From: JBBRZM01 sp963813635
GTDB taxonomy: Bacteria > Actinomycetota > Acidimicrobiia > IMCC26256 > JBBRZM01
Direction of reading: 5' to 3'
DNA: 64,000 nt
Assembly (NCBI GenBank): GCA_963813635.1
Contig: CAWEZO010000011.1
Span: 434,001 to 498,000, forward strand
A model generated the notes under the pieces. The model was not told where the DNA came from and searched no databases. It saw only the letters and a list, made by a program, of their open reading frames with translations. Every line of letters starts with the position of its first letter. The first letter of the stretch is position 1. Made by a program: the position numbers and the translations under genes. Positions 15,954-25,205 of the stretch are shown in pieces.

Positions 15954-16796
15954 CTACGCCACGCGCGAGCTCACGACCCAGAGGCCTGCCGGCAGCTTGA
16001 TGCCGCCCGCCGTGTCGTAGGGAGCGAGAGCGGCCGCAACCGCGTCGACGGTTGCCGCTTGCAGCGTCGGCGCGGCGTCCTCGAACGCGCGGCGGGTGGG
16101 CCCCATGTCGAGGACGTAACGGGCGCACGTCCCGCGGTCGCCGATCTCGCCGAAGCTCACCATTGTGTCTGTCGCCGCGACCTCGATGTCGGTGAAGCCG
16201 CCCTGGGCCAGCAACGTGCCCAGCCGCTCGCCGTCGGCGAATGCGAACGACCCGGGGTCGCCCGGGGCGGGCAACGGCGGAAGTGTCAGATGACCGGCGG
16301 CGGCCATCATCGGCTCGCGGAGCCACGGGTTCTCGCTGAGATCGCGGAAGCAGACGAACGCGAGACGTCCCTTCGGCCGTAGCCCCGCCGCGATGTTGGC
16401 GAACGCCGCCGTCGGATCGTCGAAGAACATCACACCGAAGCGCGAGAAGGCGGCGTCGAACTCCTCGAACGTCGCGGTCTGGGCATCTGCCTCCTCGAAG
16501 GCGACCTGCGTCAAGCCGGCCGCCTCGGCGCGCTGACGAGCGAGCGCGAGCATGGGAGCGGAGATGTCGACACCGAGCACATGCCCGCTCGCGCCCACGC
16601 GCTCGGCGAGCTCGACCGTGGAGCCGCCACAGCCGCATCCGACGTCGAGCACCCGCTGTCCCGACCGGAGATCCAGGGGCGTCATCGCGAGCCGGCCGAG
16701 CGGTCGCATCAAGTGGTCCTGCTGCACGGCGCGGCGGACCCAGCTCGGCCCCGCCTCCTCGTTCCAGTAGCGCACCTGGTCGGCATTGGGGCTCAT
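15954..16796 (-). CDS. Class I SAM-dependent methyltransferase inserted between rpsJ and rplC
   Basis: A 280-aa protein with the SAM-binding motif I VLDVGCGCGGSTVELAERVG (about residues 49-68), an acidic motif II end (VLGVDISAPMLALARQRA), DAQTATFEEFDAAFSRFGVM as motif III/IV and GLRPKGRLAFVCF as motif V. It resembles UbiE/COQ5-type small-molecule methyltransferases; the substrate cannot be read from sequence. It is convergent with rpsJ (24 bases) and divergent from rplC (260 bases). This position on the opposite strand inside the S10 cluster is unusual and suggests insertion of a cargo gene. Base composition looks like the neighbours. Confidence 0.88.
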   Translation of the reverse strand: MSPNADQVRYWNEEAGPSWVRRAVQQDHLMRPLGRLAMTPLDLRSGQRVLDVGCGCGGSTVELAERVGASGHVLGVDISAPMLALARQRAEAAGLTQVAFEEADAQTATFEEFDAAFSRFGVMFFDDPTAAFANIAAGLRPKGRLAFVCFRDLSENPWLREPMMAAAGHLTLPPLPAPGDPGSFAFADGERLGTLLAQGGFTDIEVAATDTMVSFGEIGDRGTCARYVLDMGPTRRAFEDAAPTLQAATVDAVAAALAPYDTAGGIKLPAGLWVVSSRVA

Positions 16797-16829
16797 GCGG
16801 GCGGAGGCTACCGATTCGCACGGCCACCG

Positions 16830-16860
16830 TTGGCGGTGCCGGCCGCGAAACCGCTAGTCT
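16830..16860 (+). promoter_or_regulatory. Candidate promoter of the rplC-led S10 operon
   Basis: TTGGCG (16830-16835), a 19-base spacer and TAGTCT (16855-16860) lie in the divergent gap between the methyltransferase and rplC. Spacing is slightly long. A promoter is needed here because the minus-strand gene separates rplC from rpsJ. Confidence 0.4.
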
Positions 16861-16973
16861 TCTCAAGCTTCGCCTCGGGCCTTCCATCGCCCGAGCGGCA
16901 CACGGAACGCCTTTCGACCAATCGACGTCTGCGCAGGCTGCCTCCGGGCAGGACCACGCAGCACAACCGAGAC

Positions 16974-17005
16974 CGCTCCGCCGGCCGCTTCGGGCCGGGG
17001 GAGCG
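16974..17005 (+). promoter_or_regulatory. Strong hairpin in the S10-operon leader
   Basis: CGCTCC (16974-16979) and GGAGCG (17000-17005) flank an inner pair CCGGCC / GGGCCGG around a CTTC loop, giving a long stem in the leader about 50 bases before rplC. S10 leaders in other bacteria contain L4-controlled attenuation hairpins; this may be an analogue, but no homologous sequence was recognised. Confidence 0.4.
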
Positions 17006-17056
17006 TTCGCGTGCAGGGAGCTCGCGCATCAGGCGCGGGAAAGCAGACAAGAGGCA

Positions 17057-17707
17057 ATGGCATCCAAAGGGATCCTCGGGCGCAAGCTCGGCATGACGCA
17101 GGTCTGGGACGACCAGAACCGGATCGTTCCGGTCACGGTCATCCAGGCCGGGCCGTGTCGCGTCGTGCAGTTGAAGACCCCTGAGCGCGACGGATACAGC
17201 GCAGTGCAGCTCGCGTTCGGCGATACCAAGGCAAGCCGGCTCACGAAGCCGGAGCTCGGGCATCTCAAGGTCGCCAACGTCGAGCCGGTCAAGCATCTTG
17301 CGGAGCTACGCGTCGACGACCTCGCCGGTTTCCAGATCGGCCAGACCATCGCCGCCGACGTGTTCGGCGCAGGTGAGCGCGTCGACGTCAGCGGGATCAG
17401 CAAGGGCAAGGGCTTCAGCGGCGCGATGAAGCGCTACAACTTCAAGGGCCAGGGCGCGAGCCACGGCAATCACAAGAGCCACCGCGCGCCCGGCGCGATC
17501 GGCGCCTGCGCGACACCGTCGCGGGTGTTCAAAGGCATGAAGATGGCCGGCCGGCATGGCAACGCACGCGTCACCACGCTCAACCTCGAGGTGGTGGAGG
17601 GCGATGCCGAGCGCGGCCTGCTGCTCGTCAAAGGTTCGGTACCGGGTGCGAACGGCACCCTCGTGTTCATCCGCAACGCGGTGAAGGCGCCGGAGCACGC
17701 GGCATGA
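17057..17707 (+). CDS. rplC: 50S ribosomal protein L3
   Basis: L3 binds near the peptidyl-transferase centre and starts 50S assembly. The 216-aa product has MASKGILGRKLGMTQVW, VSGISKGKGFSGAMKRYNFK and AGRHGNARVTTLNLEVV. It is the first gene of the downstream S10 unit; ACAAGAGGC precedes the ATG. Its stop overlaps the rplD start by 4 bases. Confidence 0.98.
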   Translation: MASKGILGRKLGMTQVWDDQNRIVPVTVIQAGPCRVVQLKTPERDGYSAVQLAFGDTKASRLTKPELGHLKVANVEPVKHLAELRVDDLAGFQIGQTIAADVFGAGERVDVSGISKGKGFSGAMKRYNFKGQGASHGNHKSHRAPGAIGACATPSRVFKGMKMAGRHGNARVTTLNLEVVEGDAERGLLLVKGSVPGANGTLVFIRNAVKAPEHAA

Positions 17708-18378
17708 AAGTCGACGTGACGACCGTGCTCGGTGGGAAGTCGGGCAGCGTCGATCTTGCCGACGACCTGTTCGGTATCGAGCCCAACGTGCCGTGCATGC
17801 ACCAGGTCGTCACCGCACAGCTTGCGGCACGCCGCGCCGGCACACATTCCACGAAGACGCGCGCCGAAGTCCGCGGTGGCGGCGCGAAGCCCTGGCGCCA
17901 GAAGGGCACGGGCCGGGCCCGTCAAGGCTCGATCCGTTCGCCACAGTGGCGCGGTGGCGGCATCGCCCACGGCCCCAAGCCGCGCGACTACAGCCAGCGC
18001 ACACCCAAGAAGATGGTGCGGTTGGCGCTGCGTTCGGCGCTCTCCGATCGAGCAGCTTCGAAGCGCGTGGTCGTGGTCGACGACTGGGGCATCGACGAGC
18101 CCAAGACCAAGCGCGGCATCGAAGTGCTCGAGGGCCTCGGCCTCCGTACGGCGGGTGAACGTGCCCCGCGCGTGCTCCTGGTGCTCGCACGCACCGACGT
18201 CGCCACGTGGAAGTCGTTCCGAAATCTCGGAGAGCGGGTGCAGATCGTGCTGCCCGAGGAGCTCAACGCGTACGACGTCCTCGTCAACGACTGGCTGGTG
18301 TTCAGCGCGGCCAGTCTCGAAGCAGCAACTGCGCGGTACTCCACAGCCGCGCCCGCCGGCGGGGACGACACCCAATGA
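17704..18378 (+). CDS. rplD: 50S ribosomal protein L4
   Basis: L4 lines the exit tunnel and in many bacteria also controls the S10 operon. The 224-aa product contains the tunnel-loop segment RGGGAKPWRQKGTGRARQGS and GPKPRDYSQRTPKKMVRLAL. It overlaps rplC and rplW by 4 bases each, consistent with coupled translation. A short hydrophilic tail (APAGGDDTQ) ends the protein. Confidence 0.98.
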   Translation: MKVDVTTVLGGKSGSVDLADDLFGIEPNVPCMHQVVTAQLAARRAGTHSTKTRAEVRGGGAKPWRQKGTGRARQGSIRSPQWRGGGIAHGPKPRDYSQRTPKKMVRLALRSALSDRAASKRVVVVDDWGIDEPKTKRGIEVLEGLGLRTAGERAPRVLLVLARTDVATWKSFRNLGERVQIVLPEELNAYDVLVNDWLVFSAASLEAATARYSTAAPAGGDDTQ

Positions 18379-18671
18379 GCGGCCGGGGCCCTCGCGACAT
18401 CATCATCCGGCCGGTTGTGTCGGAGAAGTCGTACGCCGCGTACGACAGCGACGTCTACACGTTCATCGTCGCGGCCGACGCCAACAAGATCGAGATCAAG
18501 CAGGCGATCGAGACGATCTTCAGCGTCAAGGTCACCAACGTCAACACGTTGAACCGCCACGGCAAGCGCAAGCGCAACCGCCGCACCGGCAACTGGGGCA
18601 AGCGTGCCGACCAGAAGCGGGCCGTCGTCTCCCTCGCCGAGGGCGACCACATCGAGATCTTCGGGAGCTGA
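18375..18671 (+). CDS. rplW: 50S ribosomal protein L23
   Basis: L23 lies at the tunnel exit and docks trigger factor and SRP. The 98-aa product has RDIIIRPVVSEKSYAAYDS, IEIKQAIETIFSVKVTNVNT and RKRNRRTGNWGKRADQKRA, the normal L23 order and length. The ATG overlaps the rplD stop. Confidence 0.98.
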   Translation: MSGRGPRDIIIRPVVSEKSYAAYDSDVYTFIVAADANKIEIKQAIETIFSVKVTNVNTLNRHGKRKRNRRTGNWGKRADQKRAVVSLAEGDHIEIFGS

Positions 18672-18673
18672 CG

Positions 18674-19512
18674 ATGCCCGTACGCAAGCGCAAGCCCACC
18701 AGTCCCGGTCGCCGGTTCCAGAGCGTCTCCGACTTCAAGGAGATCACCACCGACAAGCCGGAGAAGTCGCTCACCCGGCACAAGCCGCGCACGGGTGGCC
18801 GCAACGCGTATGGGCGCATGACGTCGCGGCATCGGGGCGGCGGGCACAAGCGCAAGTACCGCGTCATCGACTTCAAGCGCGACAAGGACGGCGTGCCGGC
18901 GAAGGTGGCGTCGATCGAGTACGACCCCAACCGCAACGCACGCATCGCGCTCGCTGCACTACGTCGACGGCGAGAAGCGCTACATCCTCGCTCCGGCGCA
19001 ACTGGCGGTGGGCGACATGCTCCAGAGCGGCCAGGGTTCGGAGATCCGGGTCGGCAACGCGCTCCGCGTTGCGCTACATCCCGGTGGGCACCACCGTGCA
19101 CAACGTCGAGCTCAAGCCCGGCGCGGGCGCGAAGCTCGGCCGCGGCGCGGGGGCCTCGATTCAGCTCGTCGCCAAGGAGGGCCAGTTCGCCACCATCCGC
19201 CTTCCGTCGACGGAGATGCGGCGTGTGCCGATCGACTGTCGCGGCACGATCGGCGCGGTCGGCAACGCCGAAGCGGGGCTGGTGTCGATCGGCAAGGCGG
19301 GACGCTCGCGCTGGCAGGGCAAGCGACCGAAGGTGCGCGGTGTCGCCATGAACCCCGTCGACCATCCCCTCGGTGGCGGCGAGGGCAAGAGCTCGGGCGG
19401 CCGGCACCCCGTGTCACCGTGGGGCAAGCCCGAAGGTCGCACCCGGAAGAAGGGCAAGCCGTCCGACAAGCTCATCGTCCGCCGCCGCCGCAAGCGCGGC
19501 AACCGGAGGTAA
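18674..19512 (+). CDS. rplB: 50S ribosomal protein L2 (two frameshifts)
   Basis: L2 is an essential component near the peptidyl-transferase centre. The N-terminal part includes GGRNAYGRMTSRHRGGGHKR and KVASIEYDPNRNARIAL; the C-terminal part includes GTTVHNVELKPGAGAKLGR and VRGVAMNPVDHPLGGGEG, with the conserved His of the MNPVDHPHG-type motif present. The frame changes near 18,952 (GCGCTCGCTGCAC, extra G) and near 19,066 (GCGCTCCGCGTTG, extra base). Removing both gives 278 aa and restores HYVDGEKRYILAP and NALPLRYIPVG. Confidence 0.96.
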
Positions 19513-19518
19513 TCGGAA

Positions 19519-19797
19519 ATGCCACGCAGTCTGAAGAAGGGCCCGTTTGTCGACGAGCACCTGAGGGTGAAGGTCGAGCGTATGAACGCCGCCGGCGACA
19601 AGAAGGTCATCAAGACGTGGTCGCGTCGCTCCACGGTCACGCCCGACATGGTCGGCCACACCCTCGCGGTGCACGACGGCCGCAAGCATGTGCCGATCTA
19701 CATCAGCGAGGCGATGGTCGGTCACAAGCTCGGCGAGTTCGCACCCACGCGCACGTTCCGCTACCACGCCGGTCAGGAAAGGTCGACGCGTCGATAG
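19519..19797 (+). CDS. rpsS: 30S ribosomal protein S19
   Basis: S19 sits in the 30S head. The 92-aa product starts MPRSLKKGPFVDEHL and contains TWSRRSTVTPDMVGHTLAVH and GHKLGEFAPTRTFRYH, full length for the family. GGAGG lies just before the rplB stop and serves this start. Confidence 0.98.
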   Translation: MPRSLKKGPFVDEHLRVKVERMNAAGDKKVIKTWSRRSTVTPDMVGHTLAVHDGRKHVPIYISEAMVGHKLGEFAPTRTFRYHAGQERSTRR

Positions 19798-19799
19798 CC

Positions 19800-20522
19800 A
19801 TGCCCGAGACCCGCGCCACACTCCGTCATCTGCGCACTGCGCCCAACAAGGTCCGTCAGGTCCTGGGGTTGATTCGCGGCCTGGAGGTCGACGCCGCGCG
19901 CGAGACGTTGCGGTTCTGCGAGCGGGGCGCGGCCGACGAGGTACTCAAGCTGCTCGATTCCGCGGTCGCGAACGCCGAAAACAACCAGCAAATGCCGGCC
20001 GACGAGCTGTTCGTGCATCGGGCGTACGCCGACGAAGGACCCACGATGAAGCGCTGGCGCCCACGCGCCCGCGGACGGGGTACGCGCGATCCGCAAGCGC
20101 ACGAGTCACATCACGATCGTGGTGGCACGATTCAGCGACGAGGAGCTCCAACGGCGCAGCCGTCGCGACGGTGCGGCGGGCGGGGCTCGCCGTCGCCCGA
20201 GCCGCCGTCCGACGCGCCGCCGCGAGTCGGCAGAGGAGCACGACCACGAGCACGAGCATGGCGAAGCCCCTGAAACCGAGGAGCCGATCGAGGCGACGGA
20301 AGAGACGGCCGAGACGGCGAATGTGAAGACAGAGAAGGCGACGGCGAAGAAGAAGACGCCAACCAAGAAGAAGGCACCGGCCAAGAAGTCCCCACCGAAG
20401 GCCGAGGTCGACGATGCCGACGCTGCCGACGTGCCGGAAAGCTGGACGAGCGCTGGAGACGCCGCAGACGAGCCGTCCGCGGAAGAGGCCGGCGACCACA
20501 CCGAGTCGGAGGGTTCCGAGTA

Positions 20523-20523
<1 letters not shown>
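19800..20523 (+). CDS. rplV: 50S ribosomal protein L22, with long charged C-terminal extension (one frameshift)
   Basis: L22 lines the exit tunnel. The core (residues 1-~112) reads TRATLRHLRTAPNKVRQVLG, LLDSAVANAENNQQMPADEL, DEGPTMKRWRPRARGRG and RKRTSHITIVV. Near 20,085 TACGCGCGAT has one extra base; removing it joins GRGTRI to RKRTSHI. The frame then continues for about 125 further residues: an arginine-rich part, a His/Glu stretch (EEHDHEHEHGE), a histone-H1-like Lys/Pro/Ala part (TKKKAPAKKSPPK) and an acidic end. Total about 240 aa against ~115 in most bacteria. The stop TAATG overlaps the rpsC start. Confidence 0.93.
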
Positions 20524-21450
<927 letters not shown>

Positions 21451-21465
21451 GGATTGCAGCCAGCG

Positions 21466-21882
21466 ATGTTGATGCCGAAGAAGGTTCGTCACCGCAAGAT
21501 GCAGCGGGGCCGCATGAGCGGCATCGCGAAGGGTGGCACGCGGGTGACGTTCGGCGACTACGGGATCCAGGCGCTCGAGCCGGGATGGATCACCAACCGC
21601 CAGATCGAAGCTGCCCGTATCGCGATGACCCGTTACATCAAGCGCGGCGGGAAAGTGTGGATCAACATCTTCCCCGACAAGCCGGTCACGCAGAAGCCGG
21701 CCGAGACGCGGATGGGCTCGGGCAAGGGCAACCCGGAGCATTGGGTCGCGGTGGTGAAGCCGGGGCGCGTGATGTTCGAGCTGTCGGGTGTGCCCGAGGC
21801 GACCGCCCGCGAAGCGATGCGGCTCGCGATGCACAAGCTGCCGATCAGGAGTCGTTTCATTCTCCGTCAGGAGGAAGCGTGA
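21466..21882 (+). CDS. rplP: 50S ribosomal protein L16
   Basis: L16 binds near the A-site tRNA elbow. Start at ATG 21466 (MLMPKKVRHRKMQRGRM) matches the family; TTG 21454 upstream is possible but would add four unconserved residues. Motifs GITNRQIEAARI-type (WITNRQIEAARIAMTRYIKR) and KPAETRMGSGKGNPEHWVAV are present. 138 aa. Overlaps the rpmC ATG by one base (GTGATG). Confidence 0.97.
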   Translation: MLMPKKVRHRKMQRGRMSGIAKGGTRVTFGDYGIQALEPGWITNRQIEAARIAMTRYIKRGGKVWINIFPDKPVTQKPAETRMGSGKGNPEHWVAVVKPGRVMFELSGVPEATAREAMRLAMHKLPIRSRFILRQEEA

Positions 21883-22115
21883 TGACGAGAGCGAGCGAGC
21901 TTCGAGAGCTCAACGACGGCGAGCTGACGCACCGGCTGTCCGAGTCGAAAGAAGAGCTCTTCAACCTGCGTTTCCAGAACGCGACCGGCCAGCTCGACAA
22001 TGTGTCGCGCATGAATTACGTCCGCAAGGAAATCGCTCGGCTCGAGACGCTGCTGCGCGAACGCGAGATCTCGGCGCACGAGCTTGCAACCAACGAGGTG
22101 GTCACTGATGGCTGA
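21882..22115 (+). CDS. rpmC: 50S ribosomal protein L29
   Basis: Small helical hairpin protein at the tunnel exit. The 77-aa product reads ELRELNDGELTHRLSESKEE, FNLRFQNATGQLDNVSRMNY and VRKEIARLETLLRERE. GGAGG at 21,870 serves the start. Its 3' end overlaps rpsQ by 8 bases. Confidence 0.96.
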   Translation: MTRASELRELNDGELTHRLSESKEELFNLRFQNATGQLDNVSRMNYVRKEIARLETLLREREISAHELATNEVVTDG

Positions 22116-22383
22116 CGAAGCCGCCGAGACGAGGTCCAACCCGCGCAAGGTGCGGGAGGGCACCGTCGTATCGACGAAGATGGACAAGACGATCATCGTC
22201 GCCGTCACCGACCGTGTGCGCCACCGCCGCTATGGCAAGACGATGCAGCGCACCAGCCGTTTCTACGCGCACGACGACGCCAACGACGCGCGCGAGGGCG
22301 ACCGCGTGCGCATCACCGAGACCCGCCCGCTCTCGAAGCTCAAGCGCTGGCGCGTCGTGGAAGTTCTCGAGCGCGCCAAATGA
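22108..22383 (+). CDS. rpsQ: 30S ribosomal protein S17
   Basis: OB-fold protein of the 30S body, 91 aa. REGTVVSTKMDKTIIVAVTD, the KTMQRTSRFYAHDD segment and ITETRPLSKLKRWRVVEVLE are diagnostic. Start at ATG 22108 (MADEAAETR), inside the end of rpmC; the stop overlaps the rplN start. Confidence 0.97.
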   Translation: MADEAAETRSNPRKVREGTVVSTKMDKTIIVAVTDRVRHRRYGKTMQRTSRFYAHDDANDAREGDRVRITETRPLSKLKRWRVVEVLERAK

Positions 22384-22749
22384 TTCAGCAGGAGAGCCGG
22401 CTCAAGGTCGCCGACAACTCGGGCGCCCGCGAGGTCTTGTGCATCAAGGTCCTCGGTGGCACGCGGCGGCGGTACGCGCTGGATCGGCGACGTCTTCGTA
22501 GCCACCGTGAAAGAAGCCGTTCCGGGCGCGAGCGTGAAGAAGGGTGAGGTTGTGAAGTGCGTCGTCGTACGCACGAAGAAGGAGAAGCGGCGTCCCGACG
22601 GCAGCTACATTCGTTTCGACGAGAACGCAGCCGTGCTCATCAACGATCAGATGCAGCCACGCGGCACGCGCATCTTCGGGCCCGTCGGCCGTGAGCTCCG
22701 CGAGCGCCGCTTCATGCGCATCGTCTCCTTGGCTCCGGAGGTCTTGTGA
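22380..22749 (+). CDS. rplN: 50S ribosomal protein L14 (one frameshift)
   Basis: L14 lies at the subunit interface. MIQQESRLKVADNSGAREVL, then after correction of one extra base near 22,477 (TACGCGCTGG) GDVFVATVKEAVPGASVKKG and VRTKKEKRRPDGSYIRFDEN, ending RRFMRIVSLAPEVL. Corrected length 122 aa, exactly the family length. Confidence 0.96.
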
Positions 22750-23054
22750 TGAAGATTCGGAAGGGCGACATGGTCCGCGTGCTCGCCGGCAAGGACATCG
22801 GCAAAGACGGAGAGGTGACTCGTGTCATCCCCGAGAAGTCGCGCGTGATCGTCGACGGCATCAACGTCGCCAAGAAGCACCAACGCCAGCAGCGCCAGAC
22901 GATGCAGGCCGGGATCATCGACAAGGACATGCCCATCCACGTGTCCAACGTGGCGATCCTGTGCAGCAGGTGCGGACCGACGCGCATCGGCTACGAGTTC
23001 GACGACGACGGCAGCAAGTACCGCGTCTGTGTCAAGTGCGGAGAGAAGCTCTGA
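22749..23054 (+). CDS. rplX: 50S ribosomal protein L24 (zinc-ribbon type)
   Basis: L24 initiates 50S assembly and lies at the tunnel exit. KOW motif MKIRKGDMVRVLAGKDIGKD, then IVDGINVAKKHQRQQRQTM. The C terminus has two CxxC pairs (CSRCG, CVKCGEK) forming a likely zinc ribbon, as in the zinc-containing form of L24. ATG 22749 overlaps the rplN stop and is preferred over GTG 22746. 101 aa. Confidence 0.97.
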   Translation: MKIRKGDMVRVLAGKDIGKDGEVTRVIPEKSRVIVDGINVAKKHQRQQRQTMQAGIIDKDMPIHVSNVAILCSRCGPTRIGYEFDDDGSKYRVCVKCGEKL

Positions 23055-23638
23055 TGGCGACCGCAGCCCGCACGACGCACCCACGTCCTCGTCTCAAGGA
23101 GCGTTACGAGACCGAGCTTCGTGCCCAGCTCCGGCAGGAGCTCGGGTTGGCCAACATCATGCAGGTGCCGCGCCTCGAGAAGATCGTGCTCAACTGCGGC
23201 GTCGGTGCGGCGGTGACCCAGCAGTCGCTGCTCGACGGCGCCGTTGCCGACCTCACGATCATCACCGGCCAGAAGCCGCTCGTGACGCGGGCGAAGAAGT
23301 CGATCGCGAACTTCAAGCTGCGCGAGGGCAACGCGATCGGCGCCAAGGTCACCCTGCGCGGTGACCGCATGTGGGAGTTCTACGACCGGCTCGTGAGCCT
23401 CGCGATCCCTCGTATCCGCGACTTCCGCGGCATGAACCCCAACTCGTTCGACCGGCGCGGCAACTACACGTTCGGCGTCACGGAGCAACTGATCTTTCCC
23501 GAGATCGACTACGACAAGATCGACACCGTGCGTGGCATGGACATCACGCTCGTGACCACGGCCACAACCGACGACGACGGGCGGGCGCTCCTCAAGACGC
23601 TCGGGTTCCCGTTCCGCCGCTCCGACCAGAACCAATAG
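23054..23638 (+). CDS. rplE: 50S ribosomal protein L5
   Basis: L5 binds 5S rRNA in the central protuberance. The 194-aa product includes NIMQVPRLEKIVLNCGVGAA, ITGQKPLVTRAKKSIANFKL, FRGMNPNSFDRRGNYTFGV and FPEIDYDKIDTVRGMDIT. TGATG overlap with rplX. Confidence 0.98.
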   Translation: MATAARTTHPRPRLKERYETELRAQLRQELGLANIMQVPRLEKIVLNCGVGAAVTQQSLLDGAVADLTIITGQKPLVTRAKKSIANFKLREGNAIGAKVTLRGDRMWEFYDRLVSLAIPRIRDFRGMNPNSFDRRGNYTFGVTEQLIFPEIDYDKIDTVRGMDITLVTTATTDDDGRALLKTLGFPFRRSDQNQ

Positions 23639-23658
23639 ACCCGAGACAAGAAGGACGC

Positions 23659-23844
23659 ATGGCAAAGAAGACATTGGTCCAGAAGCAGCAGCGCAAGCCG
23701 AAGTTCAAGGTGCGGGGCTATACCCGCTGCCTTCGATGCGGACGGTCGCGTGCCGTCTATCGCCGCTTCGGACTCTGCCGCATCTGCTTCCGGGAGATGT
23801 CGCATGCCGGTGAAGTGCCGGGTGTGACCAAGGCGTCGTGGTGA
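23659..23844 (+). CDS. rpsN: 30S ribosomal protein S14, zinc-binding (type Z)
   Basis: The 61-aa short form with two CxxC pairs (CLRCGRSRAVYRRFGLCRIC) that bind zinc, and the conserved CFREMSHAGEVPGVTKASW end. The ATG is preceded by AAGGA. This is the single S14 seen in the window, in the normal spc position. Confidence 0.98.
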   Translation: MAKKTLVQKQQRKPKFKVRGYTRCLRCGRSRAVYRRFGLCRICFREMSHAGEVPGVTKASW

Positions 23845-23857
23845 GGGGGGTCCGGCT

Positions 23858-24262
23858 GTGACGATGACCGATCCCATTGCCGACATGCTGACGCGCGTGC
23901 GCAACGCCAACACGGCGATGCACGACGATGTCGTGATGCCCTCGTCGAAGGTGAAGGAAGCGTTGGCGCACATCCTCGAGCGTGAGGGTTACATCGAAGG
24001 CTTCGTGCTCGACAACGACGTCACGCGCCCCGGCCGGAAGCTCAAGATCACGCTCAAGTACACGCCTGATCGCCGGCGCACGATTTCGGGTATCCGGCGA
24101 GTCTCGAAGCCGGGTCTGCGGGTCTATTCGAAGGCCGGCGGCGTGCCGCGTGTGTTGGGCGGCATGGGCATCGCCATCTTGTCCACCAATCAAGGGCTCA
24201 TGACCGACCGCGAAGCGCGCCAGCGCCGAGTCGGCGGCGAAGTCCTCTGTCAGGTCTGGTAG
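23858..24262 (+). CDS. rpsH: 30S ribosomal protein S8
   Basis: S8 organises the 16S central domain and regulates the spc operon in some bacteria. TMTDPIADMLTRVRNANTA, LEREGYIEGFVLDND, RRVSKPGLRVYSKAGGVPRV and the C-terminal STNQGLMTDREARQRRVGGE are present; 134 aa. GTG 23858 is used here; ATG 23864 is an equally possible start. Confidence 0.97.
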   Translation: MTMTDPIADMLTRVRNANTAMHDDVVMPSSKVKEALAHILEREGYIEGFVLDNDVTRPGRKLKITLKYTPDRRRTISGIRRVSKPGLRVYSKAGGVPRVLGGMGIAILSTNQGLMTDREARQRRVGGEVLCQVW

Positions 24263-24269
24263 CCGAGCC

Positions 24270-24809
24270 ATGTCACGCGTCGGGAAGCAACCCATCACCG
24301 TGCCGTCGGGCGTCGAGGTGACGATCAACGGCTCACACGTAGTCGTGAAAGGGCCCAAGGGCACGCTCGAGCACGACGCGCCCGAGACGATCATGGTCAG
24401 CCGCGACGGCGATGACGTCGTCGTGACCCGACCCGACGACGTGCGGGAGAACCGTGCCCTCCACGGCCTCACCCGTTCGCTGATCAACAACATGGTGCTC
24501 GGCGTGTCGGAGGGCTTCGCCAAGAACCTCGAGATCGTCGGGGTCGGTTACCGCGCAACCGCGCAGGGGCCCTCGAAGATCGAGCTGCAGATCGGTTTCT
24601 CGCACGGCGTTTCCTTTGACGCACCCGAAGGCATCACCTTCGAGGTTCCCGCGCCGACGCGCATCACCGTGCGCGGCGCCGACAAACAGCTTGTCGGTCA
24701 AGTTGCCGCCAATATCCGCAAGATCCGCAAGCCCGAGCCGTACAAGGGCAAGGGCATCCGTTATGCCGACGAGCACGTGTTGCGCAAGGCCGGCAAGTCG
24801 GCGAAGTAG
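24270..24809 (+). CDS. rplF: 50S ribosomal protein L6
   Basis: L6 sits near the sarcin-ricin loop. The 179-aa product has MSRVGKQPITVPSGVEVTI, GLTRSLINNMVLGVSEGFAK, the GVGYRATAQG loop, and the C-terminal RKPEPYKGKGIRYADEHVLR signature of the family. Confidence 0.98.
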   Translation: MSRVGKQPITVPSGVEVTINGSHVVVKGPKGTLEHDAPETIMVSRDGDDVVVTRPDDVRENRALHGLTRSLINNMVLGVSEGFAKNLEIVGVGYRATAQGPSKIELQIGFSHGVSFDAPEGITFEVPAPTRITVRGADKQLVGQVAANIRKIRKPEPYKGKGIRYADEHVLRKAGKSAK

Positions 24810-24827
24810 CACAGCCGGGGATTGATC

Positions 24828-25184
24828 ATGACTCTGACCAAGCACGAAGCACGCCAGCGCCGGCATCGGCGCGTGCGCAAGAAGGTGCGCGGTACGGCGG
24901 AGCGCCCGCGGCTGTCGGTGTTCCGTTCCAACCGTCACATCTACGCCCAGGTGATCGACGACGTCAACGGTCGCACCGTCGCGGCAGCGTCGACGATGGA
25001 GAAGGAGTTCGCGTCCGGCGCGAAGGCAACGGTCGACACGGCGAAGACGATCGGCAAGCTCGTTGGCGAGCGGGCGAAGGCCGCGGGGGTGAGTGGTGTG
25101 GTGTTCGACCGGGGCGGGTTCAAGTTCCACGGCCGCGTCGCGGGCGTCGCCGAAGGTGCCCGCGCCGCGGGTCTCGAGTTCTAG
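24828..25184 (+). CDS. rplR: 50S ribosomal protein L18
   Basis: 5S rRNA-binding protein of the central protuberance, 118 aa from ATG 24828 (MTLTKHEARQRRHRRVRKK). TTG 24822 is an alternative start two codons earlier. PRLSVFRSNRHIYAQVIDD and the C-terminal FDRGGFKFHGRVAGVAEGAR are diagnostic. Confidence 0.97.
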   Translation: MTLTKHEARQRRHRRVRKKVRGTAERPRLSVFRSNRHIYAQVIDDVNGRTVAAASTMEKEFASGAKATVDTAKTIGKLVGERAKAAGVSGVVFDRGGFKFHGRVAGVAEGARAAGLEF

Positions 25185-25205
25185 CGCACAGGGAAGGCAC
25201 TTGAT

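Noticed and set aside
15910..16887. Alternative 325-codon minus-strand frame overlapping the methyltransferase
   Set aside because: The frame at 15,954-16,796 carries the SAM motifs; this one is Arg/Gly-rich shadow sequence.
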